Below, in pieces: positions 35,831 to 45,270 of a DNA stretch of 64,000 nucleotides. A program made the translations under genes and the position numbers. The notes under the pieces were generated by a model that was not told the DNA's origin, ran no database searches, and saw only the letters and a list, made by a program, of their open reading frames with translations. Source of the DNA: Akkermansiaceae bacterium (lineage in GTDB: Bacteria; Verrucomicrobiota; Verrucomicrobiia; Verrucomicrobiales; Akkermansiaceae); the NCBI GenBank assembly GCA_905182405.1, contig CAJJBQ010000002.1:744001-808000 (forward strand), written 5' to 3'. Every line of letters starts with the position of its first letter. Within the stretch, counting starts at the first letter, position 1.

Positions 35831-37267
35831 GTGACTCTCCCCTTCGACAACAGCTACGCCCAACTTCCGGAAAGATTCTACGAGAAACAGAATCCGGCCA
35901 ACTCTCCCGATCCTCAATTACTCAGGATCAACACCGGACTAGCAAAGGAGTTGGGGCTCGATCGCGCCTGGTTAGAGGGACCCAATGGTCTCGCTCTCTT
36001 TTCTGGAAATGGCGTGCCCGCCGAAGCAACCCCACTCGCCCAAGCATACTCCGGACATCAGTATGGAAACTTTTCTCCCATACTAGGCGATGGCCGAGCC
36101 CTCCTTCTCGGCGAAATTCTCACCCCAAAAGGCAAGCGCTTCGATCTCCAACTCAAGGGATCTGGTCGCACTCCCTTCTCACGAGGGGGCGATGGAAAAT
36201 CCGCCCTCGGCCCCGTCCTCCGCGAGTATCTTGTCAGTGAGGCAATGCACGCCATGGGCATCCCCAGCACGCGAGCCCTTGCTGCCGTTTCCTCCGGAGA
36301 GAACGTCTTCCGACAAGATGGCATAGTGCCCGGCGGCATCTTCACCCGAATTGCCGCAAGCCATATCCGAGTAGGGACCTTCCAATATTTCCTCGCTCGA
36401 AAAGATGACGAAGCCCTCATGCTTCTCGCCGATCACGTCATCGCGCGCCACTATCCACTCGCCCGCTCATACATTGGACTGCTCGACGCCGCCATTTCTG
36501 CGCAGGCCGGATTGATCGCACAGTGGATGTCCGTTGGCTTCATCCACGGCGTAATGAACACCGATAACTGCGCCATCTCCGGCGAAACAATCGACTTTGG
36601 CCCCTGCGCCTTTATGGACGATTTCCACCCGGACCGCGTCTTCAGCTCGATCGACCGGAACGGGCGCTACGCCTGGGGAAATCAACCCGTCATGGCCCAT
36701 TGGAATCTTACCCGCTTCGCTGAAACCCTTCTTCCTTTAATCGACCCGAATGAGGAAAAGGCCGTGGCGAGAGCCGAGGAATCCCTCAAAAAATTCGCCC
36801 CTCAATTTCAGGAACACTACCTCTCACGCTTCCGCGCTAAACTTGCCCTTCCTTCAGATTCCGATGCTGGGTTTGTCGATAATACCCTCGACCTCCTCGC
36901 CTCTCAGAGGCTCGACTTTACCATCTTCTTCCGCCAGCTCACTCTCGTCGCAGCCGGGGGAAGCGATACAAAACTTCTCGCACTCGCATCAGATAAAGAG
37001 CCCTTCAAGATTTGGTTCAAGACATGGCAGAGCTTGGCAAAACCAGAAACGCATCTCTCGGAAATGAAGCATGCCAACCCAATTCGCATTCCTCGCAACC
37101 ACCGCATCGAGGAAGCCATCCAAGCGGCTTACAAGGACGACTTCACCCTCTTCAATCACCTCGCAGGGGCTTGGATCATACCTTTTGAAGAAAACGACGA
37201 CTTAGCAGACCTAGAAACCCCACCACTCCCCGAAGAAATGGTCGAAAAAACCTTCTGCGGCACCTAA
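35831..37267 (+). CDS. selO: SelO (YdiU) protein AMPylase
   Basis: A 478-residue pseudokinase-fold enzyme that transfers AMP to hydroxyl side chains of proteins. Family motifs are present: YSGHQYGNFSPILGDGRA near residue 77, LKGSGRTPFSRGGDGKSALG and MNTDNCAISGETIDFGPCAF (the active-site region, about 239-258). It ends in FCGT; the cysteine there occupies the position of selenocysteine in animal SelO. The length equals that of E. coli SelO. The GTG start lies 11 bases after pqiC, so it may be read through from the pqi operon. Confidence 0.93.
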   Translation: MTLPFDNSYAQLPERFYEKQNPANSPDPQLLRINTGLAKELGLDRAWLEGPNGLALFSGNGVPAEATPLAQAYSGHQYGNFSPILGDGRALLLGEILTPKGKRFDLQLKGSGRTPFSRGGDGKSALGPVLREYLVSEAMHAMGIPSTRALAAVSSGENVFRQDGIVPGGIFTRIAASHIRVGTFQYFLARKDDEALMLLADHVIARHYPLARSYIGLLDAAISAQAGLIAQWMSVGFIHGVMNTDNCAISGETIDFGPCAFMDDFHPDRVFSSIDRNGRYAWGNQPVMAHWNLTRFAETLLPLIDPNEEKAVARAEESLKKFAPQFQEHYLSRFRAKLALPSDSDAGFVDNTLDLLASQRLDFTIFFRQLTLVAAGGSDTKLLALASDKEPFKIWFKTWQSLAKPETHLSEMKHANPIRIPRNHRIEEAIQAAYKDDFTLFNHLAGAWIIPFEENDDLADLETPPLPEEMVEKTFCGT

Positions 37268-37331
37268 TTCCTCCTGCGCCTGAGGGAGTCAAATAAATTA
37301 AGGGTAACACCGCGCTAGAATTCTTAAACGC

Positions 37332-37840
37332 TCACTCCCCATAATTGTTCACCTTGGGCTTGGGACCATCCGTATCCTCAACCTCCCAACTCAGCGTGGC
37401 CGATTCGTCCCAGGCGATGCTCTCAACAGAACTCGTAAAACTGAGAATCTGCGGCCGCTCAGCAGCGGAAGAATCTTTTGCTCCGGGAGTTGCATAAGTA
37501 AGGAAATCTAACGTCATCCCATCGTCAGCCCGCCCATATGCTTGCTCACGTTTTAACGCGGGAAACTGCGGTGAAAGTTCATCAACAATTGTTTCCCCAT
37601 CAGGAATAATTAGAGCGAGGTATTCGCCATTGGTTGAACTTAGCCTAAAATTCGCATGCGCTTCTCCTTCGAAGAATTCATTCCGATTTGAAGCAAACAA
37701 GATCGCATATCCTCCTGCAGGAATAATGACGCTCTGAGTAAACTTCCACTCAGTCAACCGCCCTGAATCATCTGTGAGATAATAGTCGAAAAGATCGACG
37801 GATGCGTTACCAAGATTGCGAAGTTCGATCCAATCAGGTG
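37332..37840 (-). pseudogene. Truncated lamin-tail-domain (LTD) protein
   Basis: A headless frame on the minus strand that begins after a stop at about 37841 and lacks a start codon. It contains a clear LTD module (PDWIELRNLGNASVDLFDY, then WKFTQSVIIPAGGYAILFAS and AYGRADDGMTLDFLTYATPG) followed by the beginning of an Ig-like repeat (ESATLSWEVEDTDG), after which the frame ends abruptly. The Ig-like start resembles that in the neighbouring LamG protein. I infer a remnant of a large surface protein. Confidence 0.65.
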
Positions 37841-37886
37841 ATTGGCTTCACGTTGATCCTGAAACCCTGCTGCCGAGTTATCGGCT

Positions 37887-40073
37887 CTACTCAGCTTGCC
37901 TAATCTGATAAAATATCGTTGTGTTCTGCGAATTTGGAGCAGCCTCGTTGTCAGTCGAAACCTTCATCGATTCACCAGCCGAAATCGTTTCGCTATCTGA
38001 AACCTCCAACCAACCATCTGCGGTAAGATCGAGAGAATAGAACAGCGCGTAGTTTCCAGGGGAAGCGGAAAACGTGATCTCCGCATTTCCGTTACTTAGA
38101 ACTTCAACCCCGTTGATCACGATCTCTTGTGATAACTCAGACAGTGCCAAAATTTGCTCCGAAGTGAGGGCTATATTGTAGAGACGGATATCATCCAGCT
38201 TCCCCGTCAGCGAACGCCCACCAATCGTGCGTGAAGCTCCAATTCGGAGATTCAAATTGGTTCCACTGTCGATTGGAGTGCCGCCGATCGCCGAGAGCGG
38301 ATCCGCAACCCCATCGATATAGAACTGAATATCTCCCACGGTCGTTCCCACGGTCGGATCGACGACCATCGCACAGTGATGCCACTCGCCATCATCGATG
38401 ATTGCTGTTCCATTGCTTCCAGATCCCGCAACCTCAGTCCGGATAAAACCGCCGGATTGACCTTGAATACGGGTATCAAAACGGTTTCCGGTAGAACCAG
38501 GTCCCCAGCCGATCAAGGTGGCATAGTTGTTCATTTGTGCCCCGGGCCCCTTGAACCAAAACGCCAAGGTCCGGGCTTCGCTGCCTCCAATTCCATTGTA
38601 GTCCAGCACATCAACCCAACTATTCGCGCCATCCAAAGAAAGCGAGGCAGTCGAGCCTCCGGGAACAGGCGCAGGATCCCCGGTATCGAAGATTGGCGCG
38701 CCCGAGAATGTTCCAAGGAAATCTTCTCCGCTTTCTGAAATCAGAAAAGCCCCATCAACTTCACCTGCGGCTTCGCCGACCTTCCAATGCGAAAGTAAGC
38801 CTGGCTCCAAGGCAGCAAGAACTCCTACCATCACTTCCTCCGTTACATCTCCTTGTGAGTTGGTCGCGGTAAGAGTGAAAGTCGTCGACTCTTCGAGTGT
38901 CACATCCACACTTCCCGACATGGCATCAACCGCGCCCACTCCATTATCAATCGATACCGTAATCCCATTGGTCACATCCCATGACAAGGTGGTAGAGCCA
39001 CCCACGGGCACTAAATTAAAGCTTGAGGTGAAGCTATTCACGACAGCTGCTTCATCGACAAGAACAGTCACCATGAGGCGCTCTGTTCCAATTGGCCCAG
39101 TTCCTTCCAGAGTATAAGTGGTGGTAGAAGTGGGCGATACTGAGAGCGCACCATTACAGTCTGTCGTTTGGGTAAGAACATCAACCGGACCGCTACCATC
39201 ATCAATTGTGAGTGAAGTCAGGGCAGGAGAAACAAACCATGACAACTCTCCGCTCTGGCCACTTTCAAGGTAGGGCACATCACTTGCAAAATTAACCAAG
39301 GTCTCAGAATCAGCCAGGTATTCCTTGAAGTGAACCGACACCCGGGAATCTGAAACGTCACCATCGCCATTAGGATCATCCAGCCGCTTATCGTAAATGG
39401 CAACCTCGTCAATGAGGCCGCTAAAAAATTGGCTGGCTTGGCTTTTATGTGACCCAATGACCCAACCCCCATTGGCCGGCTCAGCAACAAAAAACCCAGT
39501 GGCAGTCTCCTCGCCATTGACGAAAATCCTAATGGTCGGATCAACGCCTCCGACCACCGCGCTTTGGTCATAGGTGACAAGTAAGTGATCAAAGACTCCG
39601 TCAGTTGCGGTTCGCCCGGATAGAACAGTTGCCCCACCAATGTAGGTCGTAATCGCCCGATTACCGTTCACAACCAAATTGCTTCGACCAAGTCCAGCAG
39701 TTCCATCTTGGTTCGCCAGGACCACTGTCCCTGCGGCACCCAGACTATCGACGCGGATGATCGCTTCCATCGAAAAATCGCCCACTGAAGGGTCAAGCAC
39801 CAAGGGCGTAAGAAGCGAACCATCCGCATTGAAGGCTGCAGCCAACCCAATCGCTCCAGACTCACCAATCTGAGTGCTCCCAATCGGAGCGCTGTAATCG
39901 ATATTCAAGCCGTTTCCACTCGAATCGACCAACGTCGTCGCCCCGACCGCTTCTTCGAATCGGTAATAGGCCAACGGCCCGTCGGCAGTGACGACACCCG
40001 GATAATCAGCCCATGATGCCGATATAGCAAGAAGGCCAATTGTGGATGATATTGAGAAGATTGGATTTTTCAT
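37887..40073 (-). CDS. Secreted LamG/Ig-like surface protein
   Basis: A 728-residue exported protein (signal peptide MKNPIFSISSTIGLLAISASWA). Two LamG-like jellyroll domains are visible, about 25-230 (LAYYRFEEAVGATTLVDSSG, FSGLIDEVAIYDKRLDD) and about 425-640 (GLLSHWKVGEAAGEVDG, KLDDIRLYNIALTSEQI). Two Ig-like repeats lie between them (LESGQSGELSWFV, PVGGSTTLSWDVTNG). The C-terminus ends in a short sandwich unit (ALFYSLDLTADGWLEVSD, TTIFYQIRQ), common in verrucomicrobial exported proteins. Such proteins usually bind or accompany the breakdown of polysaccharide; no catalytic domain is seen. Confidence 0.8.
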   Translation of the reverse strand: MKNPIFSISSTIGLLAISASWADYPGVVTADGPLAYYRFEEAVGATTLVDSSGNGLNIDYSAPIGSTQIGESGAIGLAAAFNADGSLLTPLVLDPSVGDFSMEAIIRVDSLGAAGTVVLANQDGTAGLGRSNLVVNGNRAITTYIGGATVLSGRTATDGVFDHLLVTYDQSAVVGGVDPTIRIFVNGEETATGFFVAEPANGGWVIGSHKSQASQFFSGLIDEVAIYDKRLDDPNGDGDVSDSRVSVHFKEYLADSETLVNFASDVPYLESGQSGELSWFVSPALTSLTIDDGSGPVDVLTQTTDCNGALSVSPTSTTTYTLEGTGPIGTERLMVTVLVDEAAVVNSFTSSFNLVPVGGSTTLSWDVTNGITVSIDNGVGAVDAMSGSVDVTLEESTTFTLTATNSQGDVTEEVMVGVLAALEPGLLSHWKVGEAAGEVDGAFLISESGEDFLGTFSGAPIFDTGDPAPVPGGSTASLSLDGANSWVDVLDYNGIGGSEARTLAFWFKGPGAQMNNYATLIGWGPGSTGNRFDTRIQGQSGGFIRTEVAGSGSNGTAIIDDGEWHHCAMVVDPTVGTTVGDIQFYIDGVADPLSAIGGTPIDSGTNLNLRIGASRTIGGRSLTGKLDDIRLYNIALTSEQILALSELSQEIVINGVEVLSNGNAEITFSASPGNYALFYSLDLTADGWLEVSDSETISAGESMKVSTDNEAAPNSQNTTIFYQIRQAE

Positions 40074-40452
40074 TGATCTAGGAGTTTAGGGTTTATTGTT
40101 GAATGACTTTGATGCGTAGAAATTGGCGAGCTTCGCTGGAGACAGCGACATCGCTTTGAAAGAGGACATCTTCAGCTCCATCGCATTGGATGATGAACTG
40201 ATCAACGATATCGTTGGAGCCCACCCGAATGTCAAAAAGGCCCAATGATCTCGATTTGTAGGGATTTAGAGTAGAACTACCAAAGAGATTTCTCCCCTTC
40301 ACGTCAATATTGAAAAAGAGCTGCTATCCTTACTAACATCCTACTACTGTGGTGGTTCGATCATTTCCTATTTGGCTCAGTGGCCTCATAAATAGAGATC
40401 ATTTCCACCTCTAGGGAATCGAGGCGCTTCTTCGCGAAACCGAACTGGGTTC
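40074..40452. other. Gap with a surface-protein tail remnant
   Basis: Between the LamG gene and the cobA-hemD fusion. The only coding-like stretch is the minus-strand tail at 40093-40302; the remaining 150 bases show nothing I can identify. Confidence 0.4.
40093..40302 (-). pseudogene. C-terminal remnant of a secreted protein
   Basis: 69 residues on the minus strand, ending just before the LamG gene. The end (SDVAVSSEARQFLRIKVIQQ) resembles the C-terminal 'ssdl...qFfRlk' unit found in many verrucomicrobial exported proteins, with DQFIIQCDGAEDVLFQS before it. There is no signal peptide or larger domain. I read it as the tail of a deleted gene upstream of the LamG gene. Confidence 0.45.
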
Positions 40453-41961
40453 TTACTTCGCAAAATGCTTCAAAATCGCTTTCACCAATCCGGGGATGTC
40501 ATGCTTAGGCGATTCAATGCAGGTCTCGCTCGAATGCGCAGCGAAGGTCTTACTGGTCACTGGGCCGATACTTCCTGCCACGCAATTTTCAGGCCAAGGG
40601 ATCCCCAATTTGAAAAAGTTCTCCACCGTTGAACCACTCGTAAAGGTGATCATATCTGCACCTTCATCAGCGAGTCGCTGCGCCGCTCCAGTCGGATCTG
40701 AAGTCTCGGGCACCGTGCGGTAAGCAAGGCAAGAATCCACGATCGCTCCAATATTCATGAGCTCATGATAGAGAACATCGCGGGTCTCTTCCGCCTTCAC
40801 CCAAAGCAATTTTTGGTGCTCTACATTGATCTTCTTAAAGGCCTCGATCAATCCTTCCGCCACAAATTTTTCAGGAAGCAAATCCACCGTAAAACGGTAC
40901 TCGCGAATCTTCGCTTCCGTGCTCGGCCCAATCGCCGCAATCCGGGGTCCGCCCAAACTGCGGGCGTCTTGGTAAGTCGCATAAAAAGCGTCGAAGAATT
41001 TCTCCACCCCATTCGGACTCGTGAAAATGAGCCAGTCGTAGGTGTGCGCATCCGCCACCATCTGCGCAAAATCGTTTTTATCCTTCGGGTGCTCGATCCG
41101 AATCGTCGGAAGCTCCACGACGTCGGCCCCGAGATTGCCCAGTTGACGACTCAGCTCCCCCGCTTGCTCGCGCGTCCGCGTCACCACAATTCGCTTTCCA
41201 AAGAGCGGCTTGGTTTCGAACCAATTGATCTTCTTGCGCTCGGTCACCACATTGCCCACCACCGCCACTGCCGGTGACTTAAAATTCTGCTCTTCTGCAA
41301 TATCCGCAATCGTCGTCAAGGTCCCTTCAATCGTACGATGCTTCCCCGTCGTGGCCCAGCGCGTCAGCGCAATCGGAGTCGAAGGACTGGCCCCACCTTT
41401 GATGAATCGCTCACAGATCCCGCGCAACCGCGCAACCCCCATCACGAACACTTTCGTCCCGGGAGCCTTCGCCAGTTGCTCAAAATCAAGCGAGGTATCC
41501 TCCTTCGTGGGATCTTCATGTCCCGTGAAAATCGTCAGCTGCGAGCAGTGATCACGATGCGTCACCGGAATCCCCGCGTAGGCTGGTCCGGCAATCGTCG
41601 AGGAAATCCCCGGCACAATCTCGAACTCCACCCCCGCATCTGCGAGCTCGGAGGCTTCTTCACCACCGCGCCCAAAAATCATGGGGTCACCGCCCTTGAG
41701 GCGCGTGACAATCTTTCCCTCCAACGTCTTCTCAACAATAATATCATTAATCTGATCTTGCGGAATTGCATGAGCCGCCGCGCGCTTGCCCGCAAAAATC
41801 AGCTCACAGCCCTTCTTCGTCCACGAAACCAGCTCGGGACTCGAAAGTGCGTCATAAACCAGAACGTCGCATTTCTCGATGCAGGCCTTGGCCTTCAGCG
41901 TGACCAACCCAACATCTCCCGGGCCCGCGCCCACCAGGTAACAAATTCCTTTTTTGATCAT
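40453..41961 (-). CDS. cobA-hemD: Uroporphyrinogen-III methyltransferase/synthase fusion
   Basis: A 502-residue fusion of two tetrapyrrole enzymes. Residues 1-250 are the SUMT (CobA) part, which methylates uroporphyrinogen III towards sirohaem and cobalamin: LVGAGPGDVGLVTLKA, LKGGDPMIFGRGGEE and GIPVTHRD are intact. Residues about 255-500 are the HemD part (TRTREQAGELSRQLGNLGAD, IFTSPNGVEKFFDAF, ITFTSGSTVENFFKL), which closes the ring of hydroxymethylbilane. The fusion is known in several bacterial groups. It starts inside the end of hemC (4-base overlap). Confidence 0.93.
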   Translation of the reverse strand: MIKKGICYLVGAGPGDVGLVTLKAKACIEKCDVLVYDALSSPELVSWTKKGCELIFAGKRAAAHAIPQDQINDIIVEKTLEGKIVTRLKGGDPMIFGRGGEEASELADAGVEFEIVPGISSTIAGPAYAGIPVTHRDHCSQLTIFTGHEDPTKEDTSLDFEQLAKAPGTKVFVMGVARLRGICERFIKGGASPSTPIALTRWATTGKHRTIEGTLTTIADIAEEQNFKSPAVAVVGNVVTERKKINWFETKPLFGKRIVVTRTREQAGELSRQLGNLGADVVELPTIRIEHPKDKNDFAQMVADAHTYDWLIFTSPNGVEKFFDAFYATYQDARSLGGPRIAAIGPSTEAKIREYRFTVDLLPEKFVAEGLIEAFKKINVEHQKLLWVKAEETRDVLYHELMNIGAIVDSCLAYRTVPETSDPTGAAQRLADEGADMITFTSGSTVENFFKLGIPWPENCVAGSIGPVTSKTFAAHSSETCIESPKHDIPGLVKAILKHFAK

Positions 41962-42875
41962 GACAATTCTTGAAAAAGTAACTGAGCCGCTTCAGCCAGT
42001 GGTGCGGAAACTTCGGCCCGCGTTGGCTTTCCACCCGTCTCCGGATAGACGCGAGCACCCATCGTGACAAGGCCTTCGGAAATCTCACACCAAACTCCCA
42101 CCGGCGTATTGCAGCCTGCCGAAAGCAGTTCGAGGAACCCGCGCTCCGCCGTGACCCGATCCCAGGTTTTTTGATGATTGAGTGCCGAAATAATGTCGCG
42201 ACTCTCCGAATCATCGGACCTGATCTCAAATCCCACCGCTCCTTGTCCGGCCGCTGGATAAAACTCCTTCTCCGGCAGGCAATGAACCTGAAGCGCTACC
42301 CCTTCGATCTCGAGGACGTTACCAACAGAGTATCCCAAGCGACGAAGCCCCGCCTCGGCCAGCATAATTCCGTCCATCGTCTGGCTTTCAGCCAGCTTGC
42401 GCAGACGCGTCGGCACATTCCCCCGAAGATCGCACACCTCAAGACCCGGCTTCAAATCGATCAGTTGCTGCGCTCGACGCGCCGAGCTGGTTCCAACCAG
42501 CGAACCTTCGCCCAAGTCATTCCACGAAATTTTCCCAATAAAGGCGTCTCTAACAGGCGCACGCTCCAGCACTCCCGCCAACACAAATTCCTCCTCCAGA
42601 ACCGTCGGCAGATCCTTCAGCGAGTGCACTGCCACATCGATCTCCCCCGTTTCCAAAGCAATCTCCAGTTCTTTGATGAAAACTCCTTTGTCCCAGACCC
42701 CCTCGACCTTCGCAACTTCGCTCAACGCAACATCCGTGCGGCGATCCCCCGTTGTCGTGATAATCACCCGCTCGACTTCCAACCCGGGAAAAGCCACAGC
42801 CAATGCCGCCTCAGTCATCTCCGCCTGTTTCAATGCGAGAGCACTCCCACGTGTTCCTATCTTAAGCTTCTTCAT
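41958..42875 (-). CDS. hemC: Hydroxymethylbilane synthase (porphobilinogen deaminase)
   Basis: A 305-residue enzyme that joins four porphobilinogen units. KIGTRGSALALKQAEM opens the protein, VHSLKDLP and LVGTSSARRAQQL are in the active site, and Cys255 in LSAGCNTPVG holds the dipyrromethane cofactor. Length and motifs are normal. It overlaps hemA by 4 bases upstream and cobA-hemD by 4 bases downstream, so the three are strongly coupled. Confidence 0.95.
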   Translation of the reverse strand: MKKLKIGTRGSALALKQAEMTEAALAVAFPGLEVERVIITTTGDRRTDVALSEVAKVEGVWDKGVFIKELEIALETGEIDVAVHSLKDLPTVLEEEFVLAGVLERAPVRDAFIGKISWNDLGEGSLVGTSSARRAQQLIDLKPGLEVCDLRGNVPTRLRKLAESQTMDGIMLAEAGLRRLGYSVGNVLEIEGVALQVHCLPEKEFYPAAGQGAVGFEIRSDDSESRDIISALNHQKTWDRVTAERGFLELLSAGCNTPVGVWCEISEGLVTMGARVYPETGGKPTRAEVSAPLAEAAQLLFQELS

Positions 42876-43879
42876 TCCAGTCCTAGTAGTGCTGCTTTAG
42901 TGAGTTCTTCGTCGATGATTCCTTCGCAAATTTTTAACTGCTCCAAGCGACGCGTGCGCGCTCGGCTTGCCATCCCTTGCAGAGTATCGATGTCGTAAAG
43001 ATAGACTTCCTCGATCTCTCCAACCTCGGGATCGATATCACGCGGAACAGCAATATCCACCATGATGAGCGGACGGAACTTGCGCTTTCGACGCACCGCT
43101 TCGATATCTCGTGGTTTCACCACAAAATGAGGGGCGCTGGTCGAAGAAATTAGCACGTCAATCTTCTCCAACGAGTTCTGCCAATCATCGAAACCCACAG
43201 CTCCCCCCCCAATCTCTGCCGCAAGTTTCTCCGCCGCCGGAAAAGAACGGTTCGTAACAATTACCGAGCTTGCGCCACGCGACTGCAGCGCTTGCGCCGT
43301 TTGTCGGCTCATCTCCCCTGCGCCCACCACCATGACCGAGCTTCCTTTCAATTTACCAAAGACCTGCTCCGCAAGTTCGACCGCAGCGCCCGCCACCGAC
43401 GTCGCGCCCTCTTGAATCCCCGTCTGCGTCCGCACTCGCTTCCCCACCCCAAAAGCCCGTTGGAACAGCTTGTTTAAAATACCCGAAGTCGTTCCTCCAG
43501 TAAGAGCGGCCTGGTAAGCCTTCTTCACTTGACCAAAGATCTCTGTTTCCCCCAGCACCATCGAATTCATTCCGCTCGCCACCCTACAAAGATGCTCTGC
43601 CGCTTTCCTCGATTCGTAATAGTAAAACACCCCTTCGCGGGTACCTTCGTAATTCCTCTGCGAGCACACCCAATTCTCCAGATGCTGCACCCCGCCATCT
43701 TCAATCACCGCGTAGTATTCCGTCCGATTACAGGTCGAGAGAACCACTCCCTCAGCCACCGCCGGATCCTCAATAAGGAGCTTTCCTTCTTCACTGATCT
43801 CACTCTCAGACAAGGCAAAGCACTCCCGCACCTCGACAGGAGCAGTCTCATGATTGAGGCCAAGACAAACGAGTTTCAT
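42872..43879 (-). CDS. hemA: Glutamyl-tRNA reductase, short form
   Basis: A 335-residue HemA, the first committed enzyme of the C5 route to tetrapyrroles, reducing glutamyl-tRNA with NADPH. The catalytic Cys50 is in VLSTCNRTE, the glutamyl site in GMNSMVLGETEIFGQVKKA, and the nucleotide site in VMVVGAGEMSRQTA. It stops after the spinal helix begins (RTRRLEQLKICEGIIDEEL), so it lacks most of the dimerisation domain of the 418-residue E. coli enzyme. From memory, chlamydial HemA is similarly short, which suits a PVC bacterium. The start is ATG 43879, touching the ccsA stop; an upstream frame from 44086 is only the shadow of ccsA. Confidence 0.93.
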   Translation of the reverse strand: MKLVCLGLNHETAPVEVRECFALSESEISEEGKLLIEDPAVAEGVVLSTCNRTEYYAVIEDGGVQHLENWVCSQRNYEGTREGVFYYYESRKAAEHLCRVASGMNSMVLGETEIFGQVKKAYQAALTGGTTSGILNKLFQRAFGVGKRVRTQTGIQEGATSVAGAAVELAEQVFGKLKGSSVMVVGAGEMSRQTAQALQSRGASSVIVTNRSFPAAEKLAAEIGGGAVGFDDWQNSLEKIDVLISSTSAPHFVVKPRDIEAVRRKRKFRPLIMVDIAVPRDIDPEVGEIEEVYLYDIDTLQGMASRARTRRLEQLKICEGIIDEELTKAALLGLE

Positions 43880-44679
43880 TAAATTTTGGAAAAGACCGTG
43901 AGAGAAAGAATAAACAACACGATGAGCCCCCACGCGAGGTAGCGTCCCGGTAAGCCCCTCACAAAGTAAACTCCCAATAAAACCGCATACAGGACCCAAG
44001 TCACCGTCGCCACAACGAGGTGGACACTCACTTCCCCATTTTCCATCGACAACCCAGAAACGACACCAATCGTCAAAAGAATCCATCCTACCAGCGCAAT
44101 CCGCGCCATCGCCTCCACCAAACGGCTCACCGATGGCATCCCCGTCATCATTCCCCCACTAAAGCGCAGGCTTTTCAAACGCCGGTTAAGCACCAAAAAC
44201 ATCACGCCCGCGACCGAGGCCAACGTCAAAGCCCCATAGCTTAGGACCGAGAAGGCCGCGTGCGACTCCCGCCACGGGTCCACCTCCGCCGCCCTGACCG
44301 GATTCGTATCCAAAGCCCCCGGAAAGAGAGTCACCAATTGGAGGACCACCACCACAGGTGCCGTAAACACCCCCAACAGGGAAAGGCGGTAGGTCGTCCC
44401 CGTTACCAGATAAAAGAAGGTCAACGACCACGCTAGAAAAAGGCAAATCTCACCGAGGTCATCAAGAGGACACTGCCCGCGCAATTCGCCCCGAATTCCT
44501 AAGAAAAGTAATTGGCAGACAAATGCGCCCACCATCCACCAAAAGGCCCGATGTCCATGACCCTCGTCTCCTCTGGCACGCCAACCGAAGACCGCTCCGG
44601 CAGCTGCCAGAATAGTCGCCCCGATCAAGTAAGCCATTTCCATATGGGGATAACTGGACTCGAAGTGCCATCCTTTCAA
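43879..44679 (-). CDS. CcsA/HemX-type cytochrome c assembly membrane protein
   Basis: A 266-residue protein with about eight hydrophobic helices, of the CcsA/ResC/HemX family. The family's conserved histidines and the signature stretch WRESHAAFSVLSYGALTLAS (about 136-155) are present. Such proteins bind haem for cytochrome c maturation; HemX relatives also stabilise glutamyl-tRNA reductase, and the gene sits directly before hemA (stop and start share one base), as in Bacillus hemAX. The ATG could be at 44679 or at 44643 (MEMAYLIGATIL). Confidence 0.82.
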   Translation of the reverse strand: MKGWHFESSYPHMEMAYLIGATILAAAGAVFGWRARGDEGHGHRAFWWMVGAFVCQLLFLGIRGELRGQCPLDDLGEICLFLAWSLTFFYLVTGTTYRLSLLGVFTAPVVVVLQLVTLFPGALDTNPVRAAEVDPWRESHAAFSVLSYGALTLASVAGVMFLVLNRRLKSLRFSGGMMTGMPSVSRLVEAMARIALVGWILLTIGVVSGLSMENGEVSVHLVVATVTWVLYAVLLGVYFVRGLPGRYLAWGLIVLFILSLTVFSKI

Positions 44680-44745
44680 GTGCGGAAAGAGAAACTCTCC
44701 CGATATCCGCTTTCCCCCTCCCCAGAATCCGCCTAGTTTTTTCGC

Positions 44746-45270
44746 ATGCCGACTGCTGCCGACCTCAATGCCGCCATCCGAGATGTCCCCAACTTCCCCA
44801 AAGAAGGAATCCTCTTCAAGGACATCACCCCTGTTCTAGGCGACGCTGAACTCTTCAAAGCCTCCATGGACCTCCTCGCCGAAACCGCTCAGGGCGAAAA
44901 AATTGACAAAGTCGTCGGAATCGACGCCCGCGGCTTCATTTTCGCCGCTGGGGTCGCTCAGATTCTCGGCGCCGGTTTCGTTCCCATTCGTAAAAAAGGC
45001 AAACTCCCCTGGACCACTCATAAAATGGCCTACTCCCTCGAATACGGCGAAGACTGCGTCGAGATCCACAAAGACGCCATCAAACCCGGCGAGAAAGTCC
45101 TCCTCGTCGACGACCTCCTCGCCACCGGGGGCACCGCCGCTGCCGCCATCAAGCTCCTAAAGGTCCTCGATGCCGACCTCATCGCCACCTCTTTCCTGAT
45201 CGAGCTCGAAGCCCTCAACGGCCGCGCCCTGATCGAATCCCCCAGAACCGAAGCGATTCTTACCTACTAA
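44746..45270 (+). CDS. apt: Adenine phosphoribosyltransferase
   Basis: A 174-residue purine salvage enzyme making AMP from adenine and PRPP. It has FPKEGILFKDITPV near the start, GIDARGFIFAAGVA and the PRPP-binding loop VLLVDDLLATGGT (residues 118-130). It is divergent from ccsA, with 66 bases between them. Length is typical and no ribosome-binding site is evident. Confidence 0.95.
   Translation: MPTAADLNAAIRDVPNFPKEGILFKDITPVLGDAELFKASMDLLAETAQGEKIDKVVGIDARGFIFAAGVAQILGAGFVPIRKKGKLPWTTHKMAYSLEYGEDCVEIHKDAIKPGEKVLLVDDLLATGGTAAAAIKLLKVLDADLIATSFLIELEALNGRALIESPRTEAILTY

Noticed and set aside
43880..44086. N-terminal extension of hemA
   Set aside because: It is the out-of-frame end of ccsA; the conserved HemA start begins at 43879.
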